From Amaurobius ferox (lineage: Eukaryota > Arthropoda > Arachnida > Araneae > Amaurobiidae), in the NCBI GenBank assembly GCA_951213105.1, contig OX578150.1, positions 22,440,522-22,504,521 on the forward strand: a stretch of DNA of 64,000 nucleotides, read 5' to 3'. Below are positions 49,960 to 62,300 of the stretch, one piece after another; within the stretch, counting starts at the first letter, position 1, and every line of letters begins with the position of its first letter. Below the pieces are notes generated by a model. It was not told where the DNA came from and did no database searches. It was given only the letters and a program-made list of their open reading frames with translations. The translations under genes were made by a program, and so were the position numbers.

Positions 49960-52900
49960 AATAAACTTAATCTGGCTCAAACCTTAAATATGGTCCCCTC
50001 CTGTCTAAAATAGGAGAACAGGTCAGAGAAAAAAATTAACCACAAAATTATCAAAATCTCGGGCGGAGCCCAGTTAAGCCCCAAAGCTTAAATCTGGATC
50101 CCTTCTGTCTAAAATAGGAGCATAGACCCGAGAACAAAAATTAATCATAAAATTATCAAACATTCGGGCCGGGCACAGTCAAGCCCCAAAGCTTAAATCT
50201 GGATCCCTTGTGTCTAAAATAGGAGCATAGATCCGAGAACAAAAATTAATCATAAAATTATCAAACATTCGGGCCGGGCACAGTCAAGCCCCAAAGCTTA
50301 AATCTGGTCCCCTCCTGTCTAAAATAGGAGCATAGACCCGAGAACAAAAATTAATCATAAAATTATCGAAAACTCGGGTCGGGTCTAGTCAAGCTCCAAA
50401 GCTCAAGTCTGGGCCCCTCCTGTCTAAAATAGGAGTACAGGCCCGAAAACAAAAATTAATCATAAAATTATCGAATTCTCGGGCCGGCCACAGTCAAGCC
50501 CCAAAGCTTAAAATCTGGACCACTCCTGTCTAAAATAGGAGCACAGGCCCGAGAACAAACATTAATCATTAAATTATCAAATATTTTGGCCGGGCACAGT
50601 CAAGCCCCAAAGCTTAAATCTGGACCCCTCCGGTCTAAAATAGGAGTGCAGGCCCGAGAACAAAAATTAATCATTAAATTATCAAATATTCGGGCCGGGC
50701 ACAGCCAAGCCCCAAAGCTTAAATCTGGGCCCCTCCTGTCTAAAAGAGGAGTACAGGCCCGAAAACAAAAATTAATCATAAAATTATCGAATTCTTGGGC
50801 CGGGCACAGTCAAGCCCCAAAGCTTAAAATCTGTCCCCCTCCTGTCTAAAATAGGAGCACAGGCCCGAGTACAGACATTAATCATTAAATTATCAAATAT
50901 TCTGGCCGGGCACAGTCAAGCCCTAAAGCTTAAATCTGGACCCCTCCTGTCTAAAATAGGAGTACAGGCCCGAAAACAAAAATTAATCATAAAATTATCG
51001 AATTCTTGGGCCGGGCACAGTCAAGCCCCAAAGCTTAAAATCTGGCCCCCTCCTGTCTAAAATAGGAGCACAGGCCCGAGTACAGACATTAATCATTAAA
51101 TTATCAAATATTCTGGCCGGGCACAGTCAAGCCCTAAAGCTTAAATCTGGACCCCTCCTGTCTAAAATAGGAGTACAGGCCTGAAAACAAAAATTAATCA
51201 TAAAATTATCGAATTCTGGGGCCGGGCACAGTCAAGCCCCAAAGCTTAAAATCTGGCCCCCTCCTGTCTAAAATAGGAGCACAGGCCCGAGAACAAACAG
51301 TAATCATTAAATTATCAAATATTCTGGCCGGGCACAGTCAAGCCCCAAAGCTTAAATCTGGTCCCCTCCTGTCTAAAATAGGAGTACAGGCCCGAAAACA
51401 AAAATTAATCAGAAAATTATCGAATTCTTGGGCCGGGAACAGTCAAGCCCCAAAGCTTAAAATCTGGCCCCCTCCTGTCTAAAATAGGAGCACAGGCCCG
51501 AGAACAAACATTAATCATTAAATTATCAAATATTCTGGCCGGGCACAGTCAAGCCCCAAAGCTTAAATCTGGTCCTCTCCTGTCTAAAATAGGAGCACAG
51601 GTCCGAAAACAAAAATTAATCATAAAATTATCGAAAACTCGGGTCGGGTCTAGTCAAGCTCCAAAGCTCAAGTCTGGGCCCCTCCTGTCTAAAATAGGAG
51701 TACTGGCCCGAAAACAAAAATTAATCATAAAATTATCGAATTCTCGGTCCGGCCACAGTCATGCCCCAAAGCTTAAAATCTGGACCCCTCCTGTCTAAAT
51801 TAGGAGCACAGGCCCGGGAACAAACATTAATCATTAAATTATCAAATATTTTGGCCGGGCACAGTCAAGCCCCAAAACTTAAATCTGGACCCCTCCGGTC
51901 TAAAATAGGAGTACAGGCCCGAGAACAAAAATTAATCATTAAAAAATCAAATATTCGGGCCGGGCACAGTCAAGCCCCAAAGCATAAATCTGGTCCCCTC
52001 CTGTCTAAAATAGGAGCACAGGTCCGAAAACAAAAATTAATCATAAAATTACCGGAAACTCGGGTCGGGTCTAGTCAAGCTCCAAAGCTCAAGTCTGGGC
52101 CCCTCCTGTCTAAATTAGGAGCACAGGCCCGGGAACAAACATTAATCATTAAATTATCAAATATTTTGGCCGGGCACAGTCAAGCCCCAAAACTTAAATC
52201 TGGACCCCTCCGGTCTAAAATAGGAGTACAGGCCCGAGAACAAAAATTAATCATTAAATTATCAAATATTCGGGCCGGGCACAGTCAAGCCCCAAAGCTT
52301 AAATCTGGTCCCCTCCTGTGTAAAATAGGAGCACAGGTCCGAAAACAAAAATTAATCATAAAATTACCGGAAACTCGGGTCGAGTCTAGTCAAGCTCCAA
52401 AGCTCAAGTCTGGGCCCCTCCTGTCTAAAATAGGAGTACAGGCCCGAAAACAAAAATTAATCATAAAATTTTCGAATTCTCGGGCCGGCCACATTCAAGC
52501 CCCAAAGCTTAAAATCTGGACCCCTCCTGTCTAAAATAGGAGCACAGGCCCAAGAACAAACATTAATCATTAAATTATCAAATATTCTGGCCGGGCACAG
52601 TCAAGCCCCAAAGCTTAAATCTGGACCCCTCCGGTCTAAAATAGGAGTACAGGCCCGAGAACAAAAATTAATCATTATATTATCAAATATTCGGGCCGGG
52701 CACAGTCAAGCCCCAAAGCTTAAATCTGGTCCCCTCCTGTCTAAAATAGGAGCACAGGTCCGAAAACAAAAATTAATCATAAAATTACCGGAAACTCGGG
52801 TCGGGTCTAGTCAAGCTCCAAAGCTCAAGTCTGGACCCCTCCTGTCTAAATTAGGAGCACAGGCCCGGGAACAAACATTAATCATTAAATTATCAAATAT

Positions 52901-53665
52901 TTTGGCCGGGCACAGTCAAGCCCCAAAGCTTAAATCTGGACCCCTCCGGTCTAAAATAGGAGTACAGGCCCGAGAACAAAAATTAATCATTAAATTATCA
53001 AATATTCGGGCCGGGCACAGTCAAGCTCCAAAGCTTAAATCTGGTCCCCTCCTGTCTAAAATAGGAGCACAGGTCCGAAATCAAAAATTAATCATAAAAT
53101 TATCGATAACTCGGGTCGGGTCTAGTCAAGCACCAAAGCTCAAGTCTGGGCCCCTCCTGTCTAAAATAGGAGTACAGGCCCGAAAACAAAAATTAATCAT
53201 AAAATTATCGAATTCTCGGGCCGGGCACAGTCAAGCCCCAAAGCTTAAATCTGGACCCCTCCGGTCTAAAATAGGAGTACAGGCCCGAGAACAAAAATTA
53301 ATCATTAAATTATCAAATATTCGGGCCGGGCACAGACAAGCTCCAAAGCTTAAATCTGGTCCCCTCCTGTCTGAAATAGGAGCACAGGTTCGAGAACAAA
53401 AATTCATCATATAATTATCGAAAACTTGGGTCGGACCTAGTCAAGCCCCAAAGCTTAAATCTGGGCCCCTCCTGTCTAAAATAAGAGTACAGGCCCGAAA
53501 ACAAAAATTAATTATAAAATTATCAAATACACGGACCGGCCACAGTCAAGCCCCAAATCTCAAATCTGCGCCCCTCTTGTCTAAAATAGGAGTACAGGCC
53601 CGAAAACAAAAATTAATCATAAAATTATCAAATACTTGAGCCGGGCACAGCCAAGCCCCAAATTT
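49960..53665. repeat. 105-bp satellite array, about 35 copies
   Basis: Typical unit: GGGCCGGGCACAGTCAAGCC, CCAAAGCTTAAATCTGG, CCCTCCTGTCTAAAATAGGA, GCACAGGCCCGAGAACAAA and ATTAATCATAAAATTATC. CTCCT...AGGAG in each unit can pair. Some units carry an extra A (106 bp). Sub-types alternate: a dimer-like order in about 50.7-51.6 kb, and 3- or 4-unit blocks marked by GGGTCGGGTCTAGTCAAGCT after 51.6 kb. Long frames (up to 257 codons, 35-residue repeats) exist only because 105 is divisible by three. Confidence 0.95.
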
Positions 53666-53722
53666 TCATTTTCTGTCTACTCTTTCTTGGTGTCTCATTT
53701 TCACTGTCAAGTTGTGTATATT
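53666..53722. repeat. Direct repeat flanking the satellite, right copy
   Basis: Second copy of the 49857-49923 sequence in the same orientation, offset by 3,800 bp. Confidence 0.8.
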
Positions 53723-54609
53723 AAATAACTGTTTAGTAAATTAAAATATTGAGGTATGTGAATGAAACTTTTGGCTACTAGCTATATTTTCAGTTGGTGT
53801 TTTAATACCACATTTTACTTTTAATGATGTTACAGAATTCTGAATACTGAAGTGATTACCTAAAAAAATAGCAGCCTTTATATAAATATATATTAGATAC
53901 TTTATTTTATTATTTATTAAAATTATTATGCTTTTTAACAAATTCAAATATATTAAATAAAAATTAAGTATTTTTTATTATATCTCATAAAGATATTTTC
54001 TTCCATATATATTAAAATTCTTATATTTATCCTGTTTCTATTGCAGTATATTTAAATTATTATATGTAGAAATAAAATTAAAGTTACTATATATAATATT
54101 AATTTTAAAATCTAAATGTAAATTTTTCATTCTTATATGATCTCATTCTTATAGCATTATCTTATATATCTTATATGATCTCATTCTTATAGCATTATCT
54201 TATATATCTTACATTTAAAAATTAATTTTATTTAAAAACTTTTGAATGAGATATTTTAATTGTGGACGATACCGATTCCGTGTTTTTGCTAAATATTTTT
54301 TTAACCTTGAAAATTGTTATAAAATTTAAAAAAAAGTGTAAAACAAATGAAAGTCTTCAATAACAAATGGTTTCTTAATAACCTTGAACAACGAAAGATG
54401 TCTTGAACAATAATTTTAAGTCATCAACTTGATATAAAGCAGAAAATGGACTCTACATATCTAAAATAGAAAATGAAAACTTTAAATTACGTTAGACGGT
54501 AACAAATAAGCTATATAAACAACATAGTTTAACAGAAAGCTAAAATCACTCTATATTAAAATAAATTAGCTGACGCATACAAAAGCTATCATATAAAAAT
54601 ATTCTACTA
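53723..54609. other. No gene seen; small tandem duplication
   Basis: Very AT-rich. A ~43-bp unit (TATATGATCTCATTCTTATA...) is duplicated at about 54127-54210. Confidence 0.5.
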
Positions 54610-54611
54610 TA

Positions 54612-55321
54612 CAGGGTGTCCCAAAAAGATTGAAACGCGCTTTAATTCTTTACCTGTTGGAGATAAATGGATATTGTAAGTTGAAAAAATGTTGAAAGTA
54701 AGATAGGAAATAAGACTACGTTAATGAAATAGTCATCCCATTCATTTTCAAAAAGTTACACTTTTTAAATTTTTATACTACCCCCTTAGAAAAATTTGGT
54801 CAATCAGAAATTTTTTATTTTTAATGCAACAAGATCATTAGAAAAAACCTGCATATCTGTATCTTTAAAATCAACTGAATTATGATAAAGGAAAAAATCG
54901 AACTTACTCCACTTTTCCGTACTATGTGAAAGGTTGTCTCATCATTGAAAATAGGGATCATAAACAAATTGACGATGGAAATTGTTTAGATCAAAAATAT
55001 GTTAATATGGTTCAAAAATTTTTATTGGCATGTCTCAATGTGAAAAGTACTTAAGAATCCGTGATTGCATCGTGAGCTTACGCGGAATTCGTAAAAATGT
55101 TTCCATTGTGTTATCATCTAGTTTTATCTTTTTTGTGATATATCTGTCACAAATTTCCATTTCCATTTGATATATGGTCCCCATTCATAATGTTCAATTT
55201 TCAATTAAATATATCTCGCTCAATTTTTGCATTTTAATCAACATTTTTGCAATATACCTTGCTCACTTATCTCCAACAGGTAAAGAATTGAAGCGCGTTT
55301 CAATCTTTTTGGGACACCCTG
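54612..55321. mobile_element. Mariner-type MITE
   Basis: Ends CAGGGTGTCCCAAAAAGATT and its inverse, flanked by TA. The terminal repeat is about 54 bp with one mismatch (TTTAATTC/TTCAATTC), then weaker pairing. CAGGGTGTCCCAAAA is the classic mariner end. No transposase frame. Confidence 0.9.
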
Positions 55322-55552
55322 TATAGCTAGCATACAAATATATGAAATTTGATATATTTTTATAGGAATATTAGAAGCACACGCTGAAATAAACCCTTTT
55401 ACTTTCCCTACAATACATGGTAATGTACAGAGAAACCCTGTATAGCTAGCATACAAATATATGAAATTTGATATATTTTTATAGGAATATTAGAAGCACA
55501 CGCTGAAATAAACCCTTTTACTTTCCCTACAATACATGGTAATGTACAGAGA
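55313..55552. repeat. ~119-bp tandem duplication at the MITE/B junction
   Basis: The segment from ACCCTGTATAGCTAGCATAC to ATGGTAATGTACAGAGAAA occurs twice, duplicating the last bases of the MITE and the 5' hairpin of the B element (55401 and 55520). Confidence 0.9.
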
Positions 55553-55965
55553 AAATATTCGAATCGTGTCGAAAATCGCAACTCGAGTTTTTGACGAATT
55601 TACACGTTTCAACTACTCTAGAATCAGAAAAATCTATCTTTAGCGTGTAATGTCTGTGTATGTGTGCCTGTCCGTCTATATTTCTGTCTGTTTATCTGTG
55701 CAATGTATGTATCCAATCTAGCTAAAAATATAATGGTCCAAAGTCCTCAAAATTTGGTGGATTAGTCACATGTGGGTGACCATGATGCTGATTAGAATTT
55801 AGTGTGATTCGAAAAGAAATAGAGCCCGCCTTTTTCTGCGAAATAGTTTGCAAAAATTGTACGTATTCACTCTATATTAACCAAATTTTACAAAATTCAG
55901 TAGATAAGTCACTTGTGGGTGACCCTGGTACTGAGTAGATTTTGTTATGATACGAAAAGAAAAAA
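55520..55965 (+). mobile_element. Family B element, copy 3 (3' truncated)
   Basis: ACTTTCCCTACAATACATGG hairpin, ATTCGAATCGTGTCGAAAAT, short TGTCTGT tract, AACTAAAAA-like block (CTAGCTAAAAATATAATGG). It runs into an inverted B copy. Confidence 0.65.
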
Positions 55966-55975
55966 TCTGATGTGG

Positions 55976-56934
55976 GCAGCACATGACTTTTCCTGCCGAC
56001 TCATATTCATGTTCTCTTCATTTCTTTTATAATTCATTCAATTGAGTTTAATTGTACAAAATAACACTAAATTTGTATTTTTAAATCATTTTTTGTTTTT
56101 ATTTGGTAATTGGACATTTTTCCGAAATCGGCGTAACAAAAATGCAAGAAATCGCAAATATCTTGAGAACAGCTAGTCCTAAAGTATAATGGAGTGTGTT
56201 ATATTCTTTTTCTCGTCAAAAATTGCGTATAAAACAAGAATTTAATTCATACATTTGAGCATACACTACTTAGTCTTTTTTTTAGATTTTGGCGACTTTA
56301 GCCGGCCATTTCGTAAAAAAGGCAGGTTGTTCTTTTCCGAATCGTACCAAAATCTAATCAGCACCAGAGAATCCCACACGTAACTTATCTACCAAATTTT
56401 GTGAAATTTGGTCAATTAGTATTTTAGCTAGGGTGGATACATGAAATTTTTGCGGGCCATTTCCTAAAAAAAGGCAAGTTGTTATTTTCCGAATCATATC
56501 AAAATCTAATCAGCACCAGAATATCCTACAAGTAACTTATCTACCAAATTTTGTGAAATTTGGTCAATTAGTATTTTAGCTAGATTGGATATATGAAATT
56601 TTTACTGGCCATTTCGCAAAAAAAGTAGGGTTCTGTTTTTACGAATCCTACAAAAAACTAATCAGCACCAGGGTCTCACCCAAGTGACTTACCTACCAAA
56701 TTTTATGAAATTCGGTCCATTAGATTTTAGTTAGAGTGGATACATACATTGCACAGACAGATAGACAGACACACACACAGACATACACATAGACGTCACG
56801 CTAAAAATAGTTTTTTCGTATTCTAGAGGTCTCGAAACGTATAGATCCGTCGAAAACTCGAGTTGTGATTTTCGGTATGATTCTAATACTTTTCCTATAC
56901 ATTACCATGTAATGCAGGGAAAGTAAAAATCTGC
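55976..56934 (-). mobile_element. Family B element, copy 4, complete inverted
   Basis: Starts TCTGATGTGGGCAGCACATG (inverted terminus), contains three ~130-bp modules, a CA/GACA tract, and ends with the hairpin CCTATACATTACCATGTAATGC...GGGAAAGT before AAAAA. Confidence 0.75.
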
Positions 56935-57751
56935 CTGTTTCGAGAAATGGCCAGCAAAAATAGTCTAAATCGAAAATAAAAGACTACAAATTCTCATATG
57001 TATCAATTAAATACCCATTTTATAAAGAATTTTTAAAGAAAAAGGCAGCAGGTTATGCAAGTTCGTGTTCTGGATAGGCTACCAATTGCAGGGCCACGAA
57101 TCTTTACTGCCAAATATCTACATAGACATATATATAGTTGCCATAGACCTAGATAGTATGCATAGACCTACATAGTTGAATTTTTGCAAGACGAAGCCCT
57201 TACTTTAAATTTCGATTTAGGTTATGACTTTTTCTATTGGTTTTGCACTTAGTGAAAATATTTCTTCAGTATGGGCAAAGATTTAAGAGGGTCTAGAGAT
57301 TGAAAAAACTATTAGGAGTATCATTTCCACTGGATTTTTAAAATTCTCTTCACATCCTTCCAATTCTCTTCACATCCTTCAGAAATCCAAGACCAAGACA
57401 TTAAATTACGGGGTACCTGCCTCTAGGAGACTCATCCCCACATCGAAAATGGCATGTCAGACTATACGTTGTGAGTTCTATAGCAATATGCGTGGTCAGT
57501 AATGACCTTCAGAAATCACATCACTGATAACATCCTCCAAATTCTCGCACTTGTCTGTGCTTTCTGTAGCGACCGGAGTGTCAACAGGCAAATGGACTTT
57601 CAGTTCGTCCCTTTTCGGAGCAGTGGGTGAGCTTTTTTGCACACATAACTAGATTCTCAAGCAGAGAGTGTATCGATGAGAAATAGTAATATGTATGATA
57701 TTTAGTATATATCATTTATTTGATTATTATCTCCGTCTAATACACTACAAC
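56935..57751. other. No gene seen
   Basis: Includes a CACATCCTTC duplication near 57350-57380; no supported frame. Confidence 0.4.
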
Positions 57752-57755
57752 TTAA

Positions 57756-58536
57756 GGGTGAGCGTCAGTAAATCTTCTGCCCTATCCGCGCTTTGTTAAC
57801 TTTCGCGGTACACGTTTTTCGCCGAAATTCTGCTCAAACAGTTGCGAAATATTTTCTGATAGATAAAATGCAATGCTTAGATTATATTAAAACTAAATTT
57901 AATATCCAATAAAACATAGAATACATTTTTTAATTTAATTCAAAATATTTTTGGTGCTGCCATCTGTTGTCGTAATTTAATTCATACCGACTATTTTTTA
58001 TTTTTCAATGAACATTTTTAAATATCTATTCCTTCTAATACGCTATTAAATACAACAACAGATCACATATAATAACGCCACAAGCAAGGAAACGTCATTG
58101 AACTTGGACTTGAAGACAAAGCTCTGTGTGTGTGTGTGTGTGCAGTCCTCAGTGATGTACATTCAGATCCCTTATCAAATTTTTAGAATGTGAAATTATC
58201 TTTCCGTGATTGTGGCATTATTATATATGATCTGTTGTTGTGTTTAATACTGTATTAGAAAGAATAGATATTTAAAAATGTTTATTAAAAAATAAAAATA
58301 ATCGGTATGAATTAAATTACGACAACAGATGGCAGCACCAAAAATATTTTGGAATAAAATAAAAAATATATTCTATGTTTTATTGGATATTAAATTTACT
58401 TTTAATATAATCTAAGCATTGCATTTTATCTTTTAGAAAATATTTCGCAACTGTTTGAGGATAATTTCGGCGAAAAACGTGTGCCGCGAAAGTTAAAAAA
58501 GCTCGGATATAGCAGAAGATTTACTGACGCTCACCC
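57756..58536. mobile_element. piggyBac-type MITE with TTAA target, copy 2
   Basis: Flanked by TTAA (57752-57755 and 58537-58540). Ends GGGTGAGCGTCAGTAAATCT and its inverse; closely related to 37409-38421 but without the internal 253-bp duplication and with a (TG)n insertion near 58123-58142. Confidence 0.85.
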
Positions 58537-58540
58537 TTAA

Positions 58541-59340
58541 AACAAATGATATTTGAACTTTTAACTTTTATTTTATGTTTGGTGATTGTCCAAAGTTATT
58601 TAATTGTATCATATCATTTCGTTCGATTCCTTCTGATGCTCAATGAAATTTATATTTTTTAACAAAGGATCAGTACAGCTTCGATATTTATTATTCGCAG
58701 TACAGCTCGAAATTATAAATCTGTCTCTGACACTATCTGAAGATTTTAAACCAAAAATTTGCAATTATTTTTAAATCAAATTAGTTCTTTTCTCTAATCA
58801 AGAAAGTGAACATAAAATCAGATTTTGAAACCTTGGTGTTAATTTTTCAATGGATCCGAACAATAGCATCAATGGATCAGTAATTCTTGTCTCTATCCCA
58901 AATCTCAAAGGACAGTTATCTTGGGGCACGGGTACGGAGTAAATTCTGATAGAAACGTAAAGAGGATGAAAGAGAAGTTTGTAGCGAAAGCGACATCCTA
59001 TTGTTACGAATCCCTAACAGAAAACTATTGCTATAATTTGAACGTCTGAATCACTTGGCCTTGGCGACAAATTCGATTACCGTGGGTTACAAATTTAACA
59101 AACATTAGGCTATTTCTGACAACTTCTTGAATTTCGTAGATTGGCTAAAGTTACTTGCTTTTTACAGAACTTTCTAAAGGATTATATAATTTTGTCACCG
59201 TTTAGTTGGGTTGTTGATGACATACGAATAAAGGTATCTGCTAACCTCAATACAGAACTCAATATGTCATTTTTTCTTTTGAGTATATATACCCTTTAAT
59301 TTGTCTTATAAAATAATTCTGGTCGAAGATACAAAAAAAA
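58541..59340. other. Possible 3' flank of minus-strand gene
   Basis: Follows the stop codon of the exon at 59341 on the minus strand; could contain its 3' UTR. No AATAAA lies close to the stop. Confidence 0.3.
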
Positions 59341-59475
59341 TTAGATCTGCGACATCTGGTCATCGACATCTGAGCCATGCGCCATCATGGGCTTATTGTT
59401 TGCATCGACATCACCCTCACCCAGCGGAGTGATTTCAAACTTTACGTCCAAACGTTTCATCATCGATAACCGTTT
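59341..59475 (-). CDS. Candidate host-gene terminal exon, product unknown
   Basis: After GGACCAG (possible acceptor, AG at 59477-59476) the phase-0 frame reads KRLSMMKRLDVKFEITPLGE, then DVDANNKPMMAHGSD and ends QMSQI-TAA (44 codons). The frame stays open upstream of the AG as well (FISFQSDQ). Composition is mixed and acidic, unlike the repeat-derived frames, and no copy exists elsewhere in the window. The acceptor has a weak pyrimidine tract, so the exact start is uncertain. Same strand as the exon at 60287, but the phases of the two (1 and 0) do not join directly, so an intermediate exon or another acceptor is needed. Confidence 0.4.
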   Translation of the reverse strand, partial: KRLSMMKRLDVKFEITPLGEGDVDANNKPMMAHGSDVDDQMSQI

Positions 59476-60286
59476 CTGGTCCGATTGGAACGATATAAAT
59501 TATTAATTGATTAAAAACAGTATAACTTTTCCAAAAAAATTTTAAAATCTGAAATTATTGAAATTTTTGCGTATGTACAGTTTACGTATGTTTATGTACG
59601 TATTTTTGCTTAAAGAGTTAAGATCTTTTGTTAAGGTCTTATTCTAACGTATTTTAATGTAATAAAATCTAAAGAATTCGAATACAGTTTGATTATTTCC
59701 TTAATTCAAGGAACGTTCTATTTATGCTGTTACTAATAGATTTTTTTTTTTTACAGATTTGTTTAGTGAGCAGTTGGAAGGTTATTCTTATAAATAAGTT
59801 AAGCTTTTACCAATGATTGTAGCTCACGGATGGGTCTACGTGCATACTCAATTCTTCATACTCAGTTCTGCATACGTGCTTACTCAGTTCTTCCTACATT
59901 CATACGAGATTCGAACCCAGCATCGATAGATCTAAAAGAGACGGCGATAGCTATCCACTTTTCATCGGAGAAACCCAGAACTTCTGTATTTGAGAATATA
60001 TGACAAATCTGTTGTTAAAACATTTCTTGGCTCCGACGGCTTTATTCTACCTGACAGATAACATAATCGAAACATGTAAACTAATCGGGGCTGACTCAAA
60101 GATATTTTTCACCCAGGACAAGCATGATTTTGGAGACAGATAATAAAGTTTGTCTGCATGATAATCTAACGATATATTAAACAGTGGCTAATATAGGATC
60201 CTGAATTAGAACCGAGTTTTGATCTGTCTTTGAAACTATTCTTAATAAAGAAGTGATAATAAAGAAGTGATATAGAAAATTCTTAC
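59476..60286. other. Putative intron with a possible tRNA-like remnant
   Basis: Near 59895-59960 the minus strand has GATAGCTATCGCCG and GGGTTCGAATCTCG (B-box word), possibly an old SINE head. The rest is AT-rich. Confidence 0.3.
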
Positions 60287-60470
60287 TTTGACCAGTATCT
60301 TGCCAGAGTTCCCGTGTCTTCCAGATTGGATCGACTTCATACGGTTGTTCATACGACCAGCCTGAGGACCTAAACGGGTGCTTTATTAGGCTCTTTGCAT
60401 CGGGTCTATCTCCAGGCTTGAATGTTACATATTCAACGCCAACATTTTCTTTTGCGATGAAATCCAAGTA
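60287..60470 (-). CDS. Candidate host-gene internal exon, product unknown
   Basis: The minus-strand frame reads DFIAKENVGVEYVTFKPGD, RPDAKSLIKHPFRSSGWSYE and YEVDPIWKTRELWQDTGQ, then a donor A|GTAAG at 60287. Codon usage and composition (Trp, Pro, Asp, Gly) are clearly protein-like in an AT-rich region and no repeat matches it. Phase 1 at the donor. The 5' boundary is unclear: the frame opens right after a TA microsatellite and no AG acceptor sits at the expected place. I do not recognise the family. Confidence 0.5.
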
Positions 60471-60476
60471 GAAGGG

Positions 60477-60480
<4 letters not shown>

Positions 60481-60572
<92 letters not shown>
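60481..60572. repeat. TA microsatellite
   Basis: About 92 bp of pure TA directly upstream of the exon. Confidence 0.95.
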
Positions 60573-60575
<3 letters not shown>

Positions 60576-60955
60576 GAAAATGTAATAATAAGAAATTCAA
60601 GTAATATTAACATCACCATTGAAGCAAAACCACGGCCATTATGCCGATAAGAAAAAAGAACAGCACCGGCCCAAATTCGGTGATTAATCAGAATTAAATT
60701 CATCTTCAGGTCTGAGTATTTAATTCTAATTAACTCAAGCAAATGTCTATTTCAGATTGAGCAATAGTACATTACTATAAATGCTCAAACTCAGACTACA
60801 GGCATCAAAAGATGAAAAAACGAAGAGATAAGAAAATTTGTGTTACCATGTGGCATGAACCCTTTTTCTTTCACCACGTGTATACGCGATCAACCTCAAC
60901 AACTTAAATTATCTAGAAGCACCGGAATGAACAAGTCGAAATACAACCAGGGAGG
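60573..60955. other. No gene seen
   Basis: Putative intron sequence. Confidence 0.35.
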
Positions 60956-60959
60956 CAGT

Positions 60960-61397
60960 ACGAACGTCTACAGCTACACTCCCATACTCGTCCAGTGAGT
61001 CAGAGCAGGAGACAGGACTATTACCCGTATAAGCAAAAAGGAATATGAAATATGAACATGAAACAAAGATGAAAATTGCATGTCCAAAGTGCAGACGGGA
61101 ATGCGAGGAAAGCCCAAATCCGTATATGTTTCTAACACTACGGAGCGCCACCCCTTAAGGTTTTGGGGTTTCCTCGCATTCCCGTCTGCAGCTTGTACAT
61201 GAAATGCATGTCGGCCTTCTTTTGATTTACGAAGCAATCCATTCTTTCTAAAATCCACGGTAGAACTGACGACGAGCGCTTAACCGCACGAGTTACGACA
61301 ATGCACTTTTCGCCATACAATGGTATGACGAAAAGTGCTTGTTTAGGTGTGTTCTATCACCCCTAAAAGTTTTGTTCCATTGTTTTGAATCACCCTG
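60960..61397 (-). pseudogene. Mariner-like element 5' end with DUF4817-type HTH, broken
   Basis: Minus strand from 61397: CAGGGTGATTCAAAACAATG followed by GGGGTGATAGAACACACC and CACTTTTCGTCATACC, the usual start of an arthropod mariner-like group. The protein starts MDCFVNQKKADMHFMYKLQ and needs a frame change to continue DGNARKPQNL and ETYTDLGFPRIPVCTLDMQF, the DUF4817 helix-turn-helix pattern. The catalytic domain is absent. GCAGACGGGAATGCGAGGA also occurs inverted (61091 against 61170-61190), so an internal rearrangement has happened. Confidence 0.6.
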
Positions 61398-61399
61398 TA

Positions 61400-62079
61400 T
61401 GTATGAAGGAAAAGAACTGAACAGGGTAAAATTATGTTCTATAGAACTAAATAATGCTATCGAATCACAGCTTGTAGTTTAGTCCCCAAATATCCCAATA
61501 AGCAAATTAAGGTATTGGTGATAAACAAGGCTGTCTACTGCAAGCATCCTTGAGACTGGAAAATAGGGTGTCCAAACATACTCCCGATTTTTACTCAATT
61601 TAAGAAAAATATTGGCTGAATTTCAACATGATACTTACATCATGTCTTAATGACTACATTTGTAATTTATATAAGATGAAAGAAACGCAATTAAGTCATT
61701 GATTAAAGGATCAGTTTATATTTCAGCATGCATTGGGCAGTAATGTCTTAGTGGTAATGATCCATTTATATATAAAATTTATAAAATTAAAAAAGGATGT
61801 CTGACTAAATCTATGGAAGTGTGGAAAATCTCAGCAAGACACTCGTTGCAAACGATTACTTTGAATATGCGATAATATTAGCTTAAATATACCATATTTG
61901 AATAATTAAGAAAATACGTGGATTTAAATGTGTTTATTTCTTTTTTAAATATTTAAATGTGGTTATTCTGTTATTGCATTTGGCACCCCTTACTTTAATG
62001 ATGCCCTAAGTGGCCGCTTAGATTACTTATTGGCTAATACAGTCCCGTTTACATAAATACGATACATAGTTGAAAGATA
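61400..62079. other. No gene seen
   Basis: AT-rich putative intron sequence. Confidence 0.4.
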
Positions 62080-62085
62080 CTCACT

Positions 62086-62300
62086 TCTTGACTGGATGTT
62101 TTGCTACATCTGTGTAGAATAATAGATCTCCTAAGACGGCCTTAGATTTCGAGATATGAACATTTATTAGGCGCAGATTTAGGTTGCAAAGTATATTTTT
62201 ATGTATGCAGAAGACGTGCAGAGGTCTTTCAGCACGTCTTCCATCCATTTTTTCGTTATTTGGAATCATTTTCTTCTCAGGACAGACGGATATACAAAAT
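62086..62300 (-). CDS. Candidate internal exon, product unknown
   Basis: Minus-strand frame VFCISVCPEKKMIPNNEK, DGRRAERPLHVFCIHKNILC, SKSKAVLGDLLFYTDVAKHP, VKK, ending at a good donor AA|GTGAGT (exon end 62086, phase 2). It overlaps a different minus frame (62266-62658), and the acceptor is not clear, so the start is provisional. No repeat match. Strand agrees with the exons at 60287 and 59341. Confidence 0.35.

Noticed and set aside
51761..53414. Frames of 257 and 170 codons with 35-residue repeats
   Set aside because: They follow the 105-bp satellite period, lack start context and are broken by one-base length variants in neighbouring units.
49960..53665. CRISPR-like array of regularly spaced repeats
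   Set aside because: Units are 105-bp head-to-tail monomers with no unique spacers, and the window is eukaryotic.
55238..55456. 72-codon minus frame
   Set aside because: Spans a MITE end and a tandem duplication; no coding support.
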